Of a stretch of 6,781 nt of DNA, positions 1 through 6,425 are shown one piece after another. Location of the stretch: the NCBI GenBank assembly GCA_905215835.1, contig CAJMRR010000113.1, positions 1-6,781 on the forward strand, read 5' to 3'. The position numbers and the translations under genes are program-made. Position 1 is the stretch's first letter, and each line of letters opens with the position of its first letter. Under the pieces are notes generated by a model. The model made no database searches. It was not told the DNA's origin and was given only the letters and a program-made list of their open reading frames with translations. The DNA is from an uncultured bacterium. Its GTDB lineage: Bacteria; Actinomycetota; Coriobacteriia; Coriobacteriales; Coriobacteriaceae.

Positions 1-404
1 AGCGCTTCGATGTCGCTCTGTACCGCTGGCTCAAGTCGGCTGTTCGTGCTGACCTGCTCGCGTGGCCGTGCGTTCGCGCCGAGGTGCCGTTCTTTTCGCT
101 GGGCTGCGAGGACGAGGACATTGCACGCTACGGCGCATATGCCGAGGGCGCCATCGATGCACTAGCGACCGACCCGGCGGACTCGTCACGCGCGCTGGTC
201 ATCGACTATAAGACGGGCGGCACGCCGGACGAGACGCCGGACCAGCTGCTCGAGAAGCACGCCCTGCAGGCGCGCGTTTACGCCGACGTGTTGCACAAGG
301 CGGGCTTTGAGACGGTGACGGTCAAGTTCGTTCGCGTGGAGCAGGCGAATCCAGCCATCTTCGTCGAACCCGCCGAACCTCAAGTAGTCACCTACAATCT
401 CTAG
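1..404 (+). CDS. RecB/AddA-type PD-(D/E)XK nuclease domain, C-terminal part of a truncated gene (probable helicase-nuclease)
   Basis: The gene is cut by the window start. Codons run in frame from base 3 to a TAG at 402-404, giving 133 visible residues. The domain is a RecB-like nuclease. Counting from the first full codon, I see a Glu in AEVPFF (residue 27), the EGAID motif with Asp52, the core VIDYKTGG with Asp68 and Lys70, and Gln89 with Tyr93 in QARVYADVL. These match the catalytic Asp, Asp-x-Lys and the QxxxY helix of the RecB/AddA nuclease family, which degrades DNA ends for recombinational repair. All catalytic positions are present, so the domain is probably active. Family knowledge suggests a UvrD-type helicase upstream (AddA-like), but that part lies outside the window. 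A stand-alone or AddB/Cas4-like nuclease is the alternative. A GTG at 84 is internal and is not the start, because the frame is open and conserved-looking before it. Confidence 0.8.
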   Translation, partial: RFDVALYRWLKSAVRADLLAWPCVRAEVPFFSLGCEDEDIARYGAYAEGAIDALATDPADSSRALVIDYKTGGTPDETPDQLLEKHALQARVYADVLHKAGFETVTVKFVRVEQANPAIFVEPAEPQVVTYNL

Positions 405-416
405 CCCTCAGATAAC

Positions 417-479
417 TTGCGGTGGAATACGGACTGTTTTGGCCAAAAAAGCCGCCAAACAGTCCGTATTTCACCGCAA
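417..479. repeat. Long near-perfect inverted repeat (hairpin) between two genes
   Basis: The left arm starts TTGCGGTGGAATACGG at 417 and the right arm ends CGTATTTCACCGCAA at 479. The 23-bp outer arms (417-439 and 457-479) pair with one exception, G425 opposite T471, which is a G-U wobble in RNA. After a one-base bulge, GGC (441-443) pairs with GCC (454-456), leaving a loop of about 10 bases with a run of A. It begins 12 bases after the upstream stop codon. No T-run follows it, so it is not a classical intrinsic terminator. It could still end or protect the upstream transcript, or be a dispersed REP/MITE-like element. The pairing is seen directly; the role is inferred. Confidence 0.85.
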
Positions 480-497
480 CGCATGGGAGAGCCTGGG

Positions 498-507
498 GCG
501 GTACAAT
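498..507 (+). promoter_or_regulatory. Probable promoter -10 region of the DUF3284-like gene
   Basis: The box GCGGTACAAT holds a good -10 hexamer, TACAAT (502-507), 33 bases before the ATG at 541. No convincing TTGACA-like -35 lies 17 bases upstream, where the hairpin arm ends. The same context, GCGGTAAAAT, precedes dnaE, which supports both as promoters. Transcription would start near 513-515 and give a leader of about 27 bases. Confidence 0.5.
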
Positions 508-540
508 GACTCGAACGGTTCAAACGAATAAGGAGCCATC

Positions 541-1050
541 ATGCAGCTCACCAAAACGCTCAAGGTGACGCCGGAGGAGCTTTTTGACGCTCTGGCGGGG
601 TTCATCATGCAGGATATCGAGAACGCCACGGGCAAGCGTCCCAGCCGCAACAAGCTCAACGGCTATAAGTACGAGAAGCGTGCCCAGTCCGCAAAAGGCA
701 AGGCCAAGGGCACGGCGATCAAGGTTAAGATCAAGCACTTTGACTACCCGTGCCTCTATGAGGTCCGTTTTCGGTATGCGGCGGGCATCAATACCATGCG
801 CTATGAGGCTGCACCTGCTGGCGATGGTGCCTGCGAGCTCATCTATACCGAGGATTTTCAGGGTGTTGGTGGCAACACGTCTGGCACGCGCGGCAAGCTC
901 GGCCTCTTCTTCTATGAGCGCAAGCTCAAGAGCCACGCCAACCAGACGATTGATCAAATCGTCAAATACATCGAGGGTGAGCGCCGCGTAAAGGCTAATC
1001 CCGCCTTCGCCGATGATACTGCCGAAAACGCTTCGGATGTATTCCATTGA
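541..1050 (+). CDS. DUF3284-like protein of unknown function
   Basis: This is a 169-aa protein. The ATG is chosen because TAAGGAG (529-535) sits 5 bases upstream, and the frame ends at TGA 1048-1050. The N-terminus MQLTKTLKVTPEELFDAL, followed by QDIENATGK, resembles the DUF3284 family of small cytoplasmic proteins, known mainly from Firmicutes. I recognise it by style and have no search result. The middle (about 45-70) is rich in lysine. Residues 70-110 look like beta strands, and about 125-147 (ERKLKSHANQTIDQIVKYIE) looks like a long C-terminal helix. A beta-sheet followed by a long helix is compatible with an SRPBCC/START-like ligand-binding fold. There is no signal peptide, membrane segment or catalytic motif. 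It has its own promoter box and probably forms a single-gene unit, since the next gene is 103 bases away and differs in composition. Its function is unknown. Confidence 0.75.
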   Translation: MQLTKTLKVTPEELFDALAGFIMQDIENATGKRPSRNKLNGYKYEKRAQSAKGKAKGTAIKVKIKHFDYPCLYEVRFRYAAGINTMRYEAAPAGDGACELIYTEDFQGVGGNTSGTRGKLGLFFYERKLKSHANQTIDQIVKYIEGERRVKANPAFADDTAENASDVFH

Positions 1051-1076
1051 TACCCTGTGCAAAAGCTTTACCACTC

Positions 1077-1150
1077 TTCACATCAGCTGTGAACACTTCA
1101 GGCTTCGAGCCAGTAGCGAGCGGCCCGACAAAATTAGTTGATGGAAGTGT
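1077..1150 (+). promoter_or_regulatory. Structured leader upstream of the MFS gene: palindrome plus possible RBS-masking stem
   Basis: The 103-base gap holds three self-complementary elements. TTCACA (1077-1082) and TGTGAA (1088-1093) form a 6-bp palindrome around TCAGC, a size suited to a dimeric repressor or a small hairpin. GGCT-TCG-AGCC (1101-1111) is a tight hairpin. ACACTTC (1093-1099) is complementary to GAAGTGT (1144-1150), which contains most of the Shine-Dalgarno GGAAG (1143-1147) of the MFS gene, so pairing would hide the ribosome site. No strong promoter is visible. Whether any of these act in regulation is inference. Confidence 0.35.
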
Positions 1151-1153
1151 CCA

Positions 1154-2353
1154 ATGAATAAGAATGCCACTACGCAACTGCACATCTATTCCGCCTTTTT
1201 CGTTCTCGCGGGATTTGTTTTAAATCGGGGAGTGTTTCTACTTTTCCTTGCGGAGAAAGGAATGTCTGTCACGGAAATCGCGCTTTATCAAGCCCTGTTT
1301 AACATTGCAACGGTCGTCCTCGAGCTGCCAACAGGGCTGGTAGGCGATTTCTTTGGAAAGAAGTTCTCGATTCAAGTGGGCGTGCTGCTGCTTTTCTTCC
1401 ATACGGCTGGCATGCTGCTGCTCTCAGGTCCCTTTCTCGTCGCGCTTTCCCTTGTTGAGGCACTCGCCTACTCCCTTCAATCGGGATCCGAACAAGCGCT
1501 TTTATATGAAATTGCCCGGAATGCCGGTCAAGGAGAGCGCTTCCTCACCATCAACGCTCGGCTGCTTGCCGCGCAATCAATCGCTACGGGAATGGCAATT
1601 GTGCTCGGATCTTTCATTGCCCAAGTATCTTGGAGCGCCCTCTACGTATGTGTCTCCGTTTTCTATCTCCTGCAGCTTTTCCTCCTGTATCCCATTGAGA
1701 GGACGGAAGCGACCCGTTCTGAAAGCTCTGAAAAGGGAAGGTCTGACGCAGCCAAGATGTTCAGACGCGAAACCTGGCGCGTTGGAGAATCCGCTTTTGC
1801 GGTATTGCTTCTTCTAATCGGCACAAGCATGCTCGATGGATTCTATGGGAGTTATTACAACTTGAATCAGCTGGTATTCGACGCATTTGATGCTCCCGTC
1901 TCCATAATAGGAATCTTTTTCGGTGCATCCTATGCAGTAAATGCGACGGCCTACATTGCAGCAGATTTCTTCTCGTCGCGTTTCGGGAAAAGAAATACCA
2001 TGCTCGGCTCGATGCTAATCGAGGCTGGCCTTTTCATGATTCTTCCGTGGTTCGCTTCAAATCCGCTGTGTTTGTTTGGCCTTAGCATGGTGCTTTGTTT
2101 TCTCCCAGAAGTGGTGTACATCACTTCGGAAAACTTAATCCAAGACGCGATAGCGGACGATCTCCGCGCGACGATCCTTTCCGTCGCGTCTCTGGTAAGG
2201 GCTCTCTTTTCCGCAATGTTTTTCTCCATATTTGGACATGTGTTGGGGTTATATCCCATTCAGATAGCGCTCGGTATTATCGGTGCAATCTCGATAGCAA
2301 TTACCGCCGTTGTTTCATTAAAAATGGTAGGAATACAGGTTTCCAAGAAATGA
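1154..2353 (+). CDS. MFS transporter, probable efflux permease
   Basis: This is a 399-aa integral membrane protein of typical MFS length. About 12 hydrophobic segments are visible, six on each side of a charged loop at about 182-208. Motif A is present after helix 2: ELPTG then G61-xxx-D65-xx-G68-K-K. Its counterpart in the second half is D271 then RFGKR (276-280). SGSEQALLYE (110-119) and RATILS (338-343) are typical of the MFS group that includes macrolide and multidrug exporters, so proton-driven export of a drug or other small molecule is likely. The substrate cannot be told from sequence. The ATG at 1154 follows GGAAG (1143-1147) by 6 bases. Rows counted by hand give about 47-53% GC, against about 67-73% in dnaE rows, and codons such as TTA, ATA and AGA recur. 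This suggests horizontal acquisition. No regulator gene lies beside it. Confidence 0.85.
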   Translation: MNKNATTQLHIYSAFFVLAGFVLNRGVFLLFLAEKGMSVTEIALYQALFNIATVVLELPTGLVGDFFGKKFSIQVGVLLLFFHTAGMLLLSGPFLVALSLVEALAYSLQSGSEQALLYEIARNAGQGERFLTINARLLAAQSIATGMAIVLGSFIAQVSWSALYVCVSVFYLLQLFLLYPIERTEATRSESSEKGRSDAAKMFRRETWRVGESAFAVLLLLIGTSMLDGFYGSYYNLNQLVFDAFDAPVSIIGIFFGASYAVNATAYIAADFFSSRFGKRNTMLGSMLIEAGLFMILPWFASNPLCLFGLSMVLCFLPEVVYITSENLIQDAIADDLRATILSVASLVRALFSAMFFSIFGHVLGLYPIQIALGIIGAISIAITAVVSLKMVGIQVSKK

Positions 2354-2461
2354 TATATCGATTGACGAGTTATCCGAAGCGTCGAGCCTTCTTGATGGAC
2401 ATGACTATTCGTCACAAATCATTCCGCGCATCGCCGGGGTTCCAGTAATACTCGATATATC
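2352..2461. repeat. 10-bp inverted repeat pair bracketing the 3' flank of the MFS gene
   Basis: GATATATCGA (2352-2361) overlaps the MFS stop codon, and its exact reverse complement TCGATATATC lies at 2452-2461. Each copy also contains the 8-bp palindrome GATATATC, so the pair can be read as either inverted or direct repeats. The right copy lies close to where the AT-leaning sequence gives way to the GC-rich dnaE upstream region. It may be an insertion scar or a protein site, but AT-rich 10-mers can also recur by chance. Confidence 0.4.
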
Positions 2462-2593
2462 TGGGTGCCCTCATTCCCCTTTTTGAAGGTCCCAAAAAGA
2501 CTGCCCGTGTGGGTTTGGCTAGGTTCGGGTGCCGTCCGCGCCGTGCGGTAAAATCGTTCAGTCAGAACACGAACCCGCATCGGAGCTCATCAC
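2354..2593. other. Intergenic region between the MFS gene and dnaE
   Basis: These 240 bases hold no recognisable full gene. The first part (to about 2460) has the mixed composition of the MFS gene. The second part contains a weak hairpin, CTTTTTG (2479-2485) with CAAAAAG (2493-2499), which is too AT-rich to be a convincing terminator. The heptamer GGGTGCC appears twice (2463-2469 and 2527-2533). The dnaE promoter box is at 2545-2554. One frame stays open from 2331 to a TGA at 2484-2486 without a start codon and may be a gene remnant. A 32-codon frame starts at ATG 2350, overlapping the MFS stop, and ends at 2448. It has only a weak ribosome site and no recognisable similarity. Confidence 0.6.
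2545..2554 (+). promoter_or_regulatory. Probable promoter -10 region of dnaE
   Basis: GCGGTAAAAT contains the -10 hexamer TAAAAT (2549-2554), 39 bases before the dnaE ATG. The -35 region (about 2526-2531) does not match TTGACA. The context is almost identical to the GCGGTACAAT box before the gene at 541. Transcription would start near 2560-2562, leaving a leader of about 32 bases with GGAG at 2582-2585. Confidence 0.5.
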
Positions 2594-5500
2594 ATGGCAT
2601 TCGTCCATCTGCACAATCACACTGTTTTCTCCATGCTCGACGGCGCAACCCGTATCCAGGATATGGTTAACCGTGCCGTTGAGCTTGGCATGCCCGCCGT
2701 GGCCATTACCGACCACGGCTACATGTATGGCGTGCCCGACTTGGCGCTGGCCTGCGACGCCGTCAACCACAACACGCCCGAGTACAAAACCTGGAGCCAC
2801 GACAAGGCCTTCTTGGAAAAGGACCGCCGCGACGAGCTGGTGGAGCCCGATCCCGAGGCAAACCCGCGCGAGCATGCCCAGTATGTGAAGGATATGGCCA
2901 TGTGGGACGAGAAGGGCAACATCGACGAGCTCAAGCCGCCCCTGGTCATCAAGCCCATCTTTGGCTGCGAGGTCTACTTTACGCCGGACGAGACCCTTGC
3001 CCGCGACCACAAGCCCGAGCTCTACCATATGATCCTCCTGGCCAAAGACCAGGAAGGCTACGTCAACCTGATGCAGACGGTCTCCGAGGCCGCCGTGCAG
3101 GGCTTTTACTACAAGCCGCGCGTGACGCTCGACAACCTGCGCCGCCACGCCAAGGGCATGATCTGCACGAGCGCCTGTATCGCGGGCATCATCCCCAAAT
3201 ACATCGACCGCGGTGACATGGAGGGCGCCATCAAGTGGGCCGAGACCTTCCGCGACACCTTCGAACCTGGCGACTTCTACATCGAGATCCAGGAACACGG
3301 CATCACCACCGACAACGGCCTGACCGACGAGCAGATGGACCGCACGCTCATCGATATCGCCAAGCAGGTGGGCGTCAAGGTCATTGCCACCAACGACTTC
3401 CACTACCTGCGCCGCGAGGACGCACCGGTGCAGGACGTCATCATGTGCATTGGCATGAACGCCAAGGTCGACGACCCCAACCGCATGCGCATGACCGGCT
3501 CGGAGTTTTATATGAAGACCGAGGAGGAGATGCGGGCGATGTTCCCGTATTGCCCCGAGGCCTGCGACAACACGCTCGAGATCGCCGATAAGTGCTACGT
3601 AGAGCTGGACTGGGACTCCATCATCCTGCCGCGCTTCCCGCTGCTCGACCCCGGCGAGACACACGAGAGCCAGTTCCGCCGCGAGTGCGAGAAGGGCCTG
3701 CGCCAGCACTACGGTGACGACTGGGCCACGCGCGAGATCGGTGGCGTCAACATCAAAGAGCGCTTTGAGTACGAATACAAGGTCATCTGCGACAAGGGCT
3801 TTGCCGCCTACTTTTTGATCGTCGCCGAGTACGTGCAATGGGCCAAGGACAACGGCATCGGCGTCGGCCCCGGCCGTGGTTCTGCCGCCGGCGCTATCGT
3901 CGCCTACGCCATGAACATCACCGCGTTTGACCCGCTCGAGAACGGCCTGATGTTCGAGAGGTTCCTGTCCCCGCAGCGTACCGAGATGCCCGATATCGAT
4001 ATGGACTTCGACGATGAGCGGCGCCTCGAGGTCGTGGAGCACGTTCGCCAGCTCTACGGCCCCGAGAAGGTCACCCACGTCATCACCTACTCGACCATCA
4101 AGGCCAAGCAGGCCATCAACGACGCCGCGCGCGTCCTGGACTACCCGGTCTACATGGGCCAGCGCCTGTCCAAGATGGTCTCGAGCGACCCCAAGGTCAA
4201 GCTCAAACAGGTGCTCGACAAACAGCCCGGCAAAGAGGACCTGTTTAACCCCGACTTTGCCGAGGCCTATAAAAAGGACGACGACGCCCGCCGCATCATC
4301 GACACGGCGCTCTCGATTGAGGGCCTCACCCGTGGTGAGGGCGTGCACGCGTGCGCCGTTCTGATCTGCCGTGACCCCGTCAACGAGCACGTGCCCACCA
4401 AGCTCGACACCAAGGGCGGCGTCGAGATTACCCAGTACGAGGGCCATACCGTTGCCGATATGGGCCTGCTCAAGATGGACTTCCTGGGCCTGCGCACGCT
4501 GACGGTTATCTCCAAGGCCAAGGCAAATATCAAGAAGAACTTCGGCATCGACATCAAAGAGGAAGAGATTCCCTTTGACGATCCCGAGATCTTTAAGCTC
4601 ATGGGCTCCGGCCACACCGCCGGCGTCTTCCAGGTCGAGTCCGCCGGCATGACGGCCACGATCAAGAACATGAAGCCCACCGAGTACAAGCACGTCGTGG
4701 CATTGATCGCCCTGTACCGCCCGGGCCCGCTGGGCGCCGGCATGGTTTCGTCCTACATCAACCGTATGAACGGCAAGGAGCCGGCCGTCTCCTACGACGA
4801 CCGTCTGGACGACATCCTGGGCGAAACCTACGGCACCATGGTCTACCAGGAGCAGGTTATGCTCATCTCCGTCGAGATGTGCGGCTTCTCCAAGGGCGAA
4901 TCGGACTCGCGTATCCGTAAGCCCGTGGCTAAGAAAAAGATTAAGCTGCTCACGTCGACGGTGCTCCACTGGGAGGATGGCTCGGACGAGACCACTTACG
5001 ACCACTGGATGAATGGCGCTATCAAGAACAACTACACGCGCGAGGTCGCCCAGAAGATTTGGGACGATGTCCTTGAGTTCGCGTCCTACGCCTTCAATAA
5101 GTCGCACTCCGCCGGTTACGCCATCCTGGTTATGCAGACGGCATGGCTCAAGGCGCACTATCCGCATGAGTACATGGCGGCCGTTCTGACGTCCTATACG
5201 GGTAAGACCGACAAGATCGTGCACTACGTCTCGGCGTGCCGTCACGACGGCATCCCCGTGCTGTCGCCAGATGTCAACGAGTCCGGTACCGAGTTCACGG
5301 CTACCAAGGAAGGCGTGCGCTTTGGTCTGGCCGGTATCCGCGGCGTGGGCACCGGCGTGGCGCAGGCGATTATCGCCGAGCGCGAGGCGGGCGGTCCGTT
5401 TAAGACGCTGCACGACTTTGTCGAGCGCGTGGACTCGAGCCAGGCCAACCGTCGCGTGATCGAATCGCTGATCAAGGCAGGCGCCTTCGATTCCACGGGG

Positions 5501-6397
5501 TATCCGCGTCGCCAGATGATGCACTTTGTGGACAAGAACAACCCCGAGAACATCATCGATGCCGCGGTAAAGCGCCAGAAGGACCGCGCGAGCGGCCAGA
5601 CGTCGTTCTTCGATATGTTCGGCGACGTTGAGGGCTCGGGCTTTGAGGTGAGCGTGCCCGATCCGGATGGCCAGGAATGGGACCGCCACCTTAAGCTGAG
5701 CCAGGAGAAGGAGGTTCTGGGCATCTACGTCTCGGACCACCCGCTGCGTCCGTTTGAGTATGCACTAGCCAAGGCGCGCGACTTCTCGTTCTCGCAGATC
5801 GACACCGGATACGAGGTGCAAAACCCCACGGGTGGCACCATCAACCAGGAGATTCCCGAGGGCAAGGCGCTGTGGTGGGCCGGCATGGTCTCGAGCGTGT
5901 CCAAGCGCGTGACCAAAAACGGCGACCCCATGGGCATCGTGCAGCTCGAAGACATGGAAGGCGAGGCCACGGTCGTGGTGTTCCCCAAGACCTACAAGGA
6001 GGCCGAGGGGTATCTGTATGGCGAGGTCGATCCCGAGACCGGCGCGCAGCTGTCCGACGCGTTTGTGCGCATTAAGGGCAAGCTCGAGCGCTCGGACCGC
6101 GGCGACCAGATCATCGCGCAGGAGATTGTGCCGCTGGAGCTTAGCGAGGAGAAAAACAAGCCCAAGGTCTTTGAGGTCATGGTGCCCAACAGCCGATTTA
6201 GCCAGGGCAATATGGCGCGCCTGGCCACGGTGCTCACCACCAACCCGGGCGGCGACCGCGTGGAGATCTTTATTGAGCAAGTCGACGGGCGCGTGCTGCG
6301 CGCTGAGGTGCCGGCCAAGGTCAATGCACGCTCGATTCCGCTGCTGGCAGAGGCAAAGGCCATCGTCGGCAACCAAGGCCGCGTGACGGTTATCTAA
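2594..6397 (+). CDS. dnaE: DNA polymerase III alpha subunit (replicative polymerase, DnaE type)
   Basis: This 1267-aa protein is the catalytic subunit of the replicase, which copies the chromosome with the beta clamp. The ATG follows GGAG (2582-2585) by 8 bases. The N-terminal PHP domain starts HLHNHTVFSMLDG and keeps all likely metal ligands: His7, His9, Asp16, His41, Glu126, His145, Cys195, Asp268 and His270. It is therefore probably an active 3'-5' proofreading nuclease, as known for actinobacterial DnaE1. GPGRGS lies at 425-430. The palm triad is Asp467 and Asp469 in PDIDMDF plus Asp629 in KMDFLGLR. FNKSHSAGYA is at 834-843. Helix-hairpin-helix segments follow at about 909-950, then a probable clamp-binding motif QTSFFDMF (1002-1009), an OB fold at about 1093-1170 and the usual C-terminal domain. 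It is about 100 residues longer than common DnaE proteins (about 1160-1180). Roughly 58 of these are an insert in PHP (about 60-118). The usual LRRAMGKK segment reads IRKPVAKKK (774-782). It probably leads a unit with the gene at 6426. Confidence 0.97.
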   Translation: MAFVHLHNHTVFSMLDGATRIQDMVNRAVELGMPAVAITDHGYMYGVPDLALACDAVNHNTPEYKTWSHDKAFLEKDRRDELVEPDPEANPREHAQYVKDMAMWDEKGNIDELKPPLVIKPIFGCEVYFTPDETLARDHKPELYHMILLAKDQEGYVNLMQTVSEAAVQGFYYKPRVTLDNLRRHAKGMICTSACIAGIIPKYIDRGDMEGAIKWAETFRDTFEPGDFYIEIQEHGITTDNGLTDEQMDRTLIDIAKQVGVKVIATNDFHYLRREDAPVQDVIMCIGMNAKVDDPNRMRMTGSEFYMKTEEEMRAMFPYCPEACDNTLEIADKCYVELDWDSIILPRFPLLDPGETHESQFRRECEKGLRQHYGDDWATREIGGVNIKERFEYEYKVICDKGFAAYFLIVAEYVQWAKDNGIGVGPGRGSAAGAIVAYAMNITAFDPLENGLMFERFLSPQRTEMPDIDMDFDDERRLEVVEHVRQLYGPEKVTHVITYSTIKAKQAINDAARVLDYPVYMGQRLSKMVSSDPKVKLKQVLDKQPGKEDLFNPDFAEAYKKDDDARRIIDTALSIEGLTRGEGVHACAVLICRDPVNEHVPTKLDTKGGVEITQYEGHTVADMGLLKMDFLGLRTLTVISKAKANIKKNFGIDIKEEEIPFDDPEIFKLMGSGHTAGVFQVESAGMTATIKNMKPTEYKHVVALIALYRPGPLGAGMVSSYINRMNGKEPAVSYDDRLDDILGETYGTMVYQEQVMLISVEMCGFSKGESDSRIRKPVAKKKIKLLTSTVLHWEDGSDETTYDHWMNGAIKNNYTREVAQKIWDDVLEFASYAFNKSHSAGYAILVMQTAWLKAHYPHEYMAAVLTSYTGKTDKIVHYVSACRHDGIPVLSPDVNESGTEFTATKEGVRFGLAGIRGVGTGVAQAIIAEREAGGPFKTLHDFVERVDSSQANRRVIESLIKAGAFDSTGYPRRQMMHFVDKNNPENIIDAAVKRQKDRASGQTSFFDMFGDVEGSGFEVSVPDPDGQEWDRHLKLSQEKEVLGIYVSDHPLRPFEYALAKARDFSFSQIDTGYEVQNPTGGTINQEIPEGKALWWAGMVSSVSKRVTKNGDPMGIVQLEDMEGEATVVVFPKTYKEAEGYLYGEVDPETGAQLSDAFVRIKGKLERSDRGDQIIAQEIVPLELSEEKNKPKVFEVMVPNSRFSQGNMARLATVLTTNPGGDRVEIFIEQVDGRVLRAEVPAKVNARSIPLLAEAKAIVGNQGRVTVI

Positions 6398-6425
6398 GCT
6401 ACCCCGGGTGAGATTGGAGGAAGTG

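Noticed and set aside
84..404. GTG 84 as the start of a small 106-aa protein
   Set aside because: The frame is open to the window edge, no ribosome site precedes 84, and the nuclease motif Glu lies just before it, so the gene starts outside the window.
520..1074. A 184-codon minus-strand open frame opposite the gene at 541
   Set aside because: The + strand reading has a promoter box, a TAAGGAG site at ideal spacing and a family-like N-terminus, while the minus frame has none of these.
2095..2448. A 117-codon + strand frame overlapping the end of the MFS gene
   Set aside because: Most of it is an out-of-frame shadow of the MFS gene, and its product shows no membrane or domain pattern. Only the downstream tail was considered, as part of the intergenic region.
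2479..2499. Hairpin CTTTTTG/CAAAAAG as a terminator for the MFS gene
   Set aside because: The stem is only 7 bp, almost all A-T, and no T-run follows it, so a terminator call is not supported.
2558..5740. A 1060-codon open frame on the minus strand, antisense to dnaE
   Set aside because: It lies almost entirely inside the unmistakable dnaE gene. GC-rich codon choice on the + strand rarely creates minus-strand stops in this frame. The predicted protein is repetitive in Val, Leu, Gly, Asp and His without any known motif.
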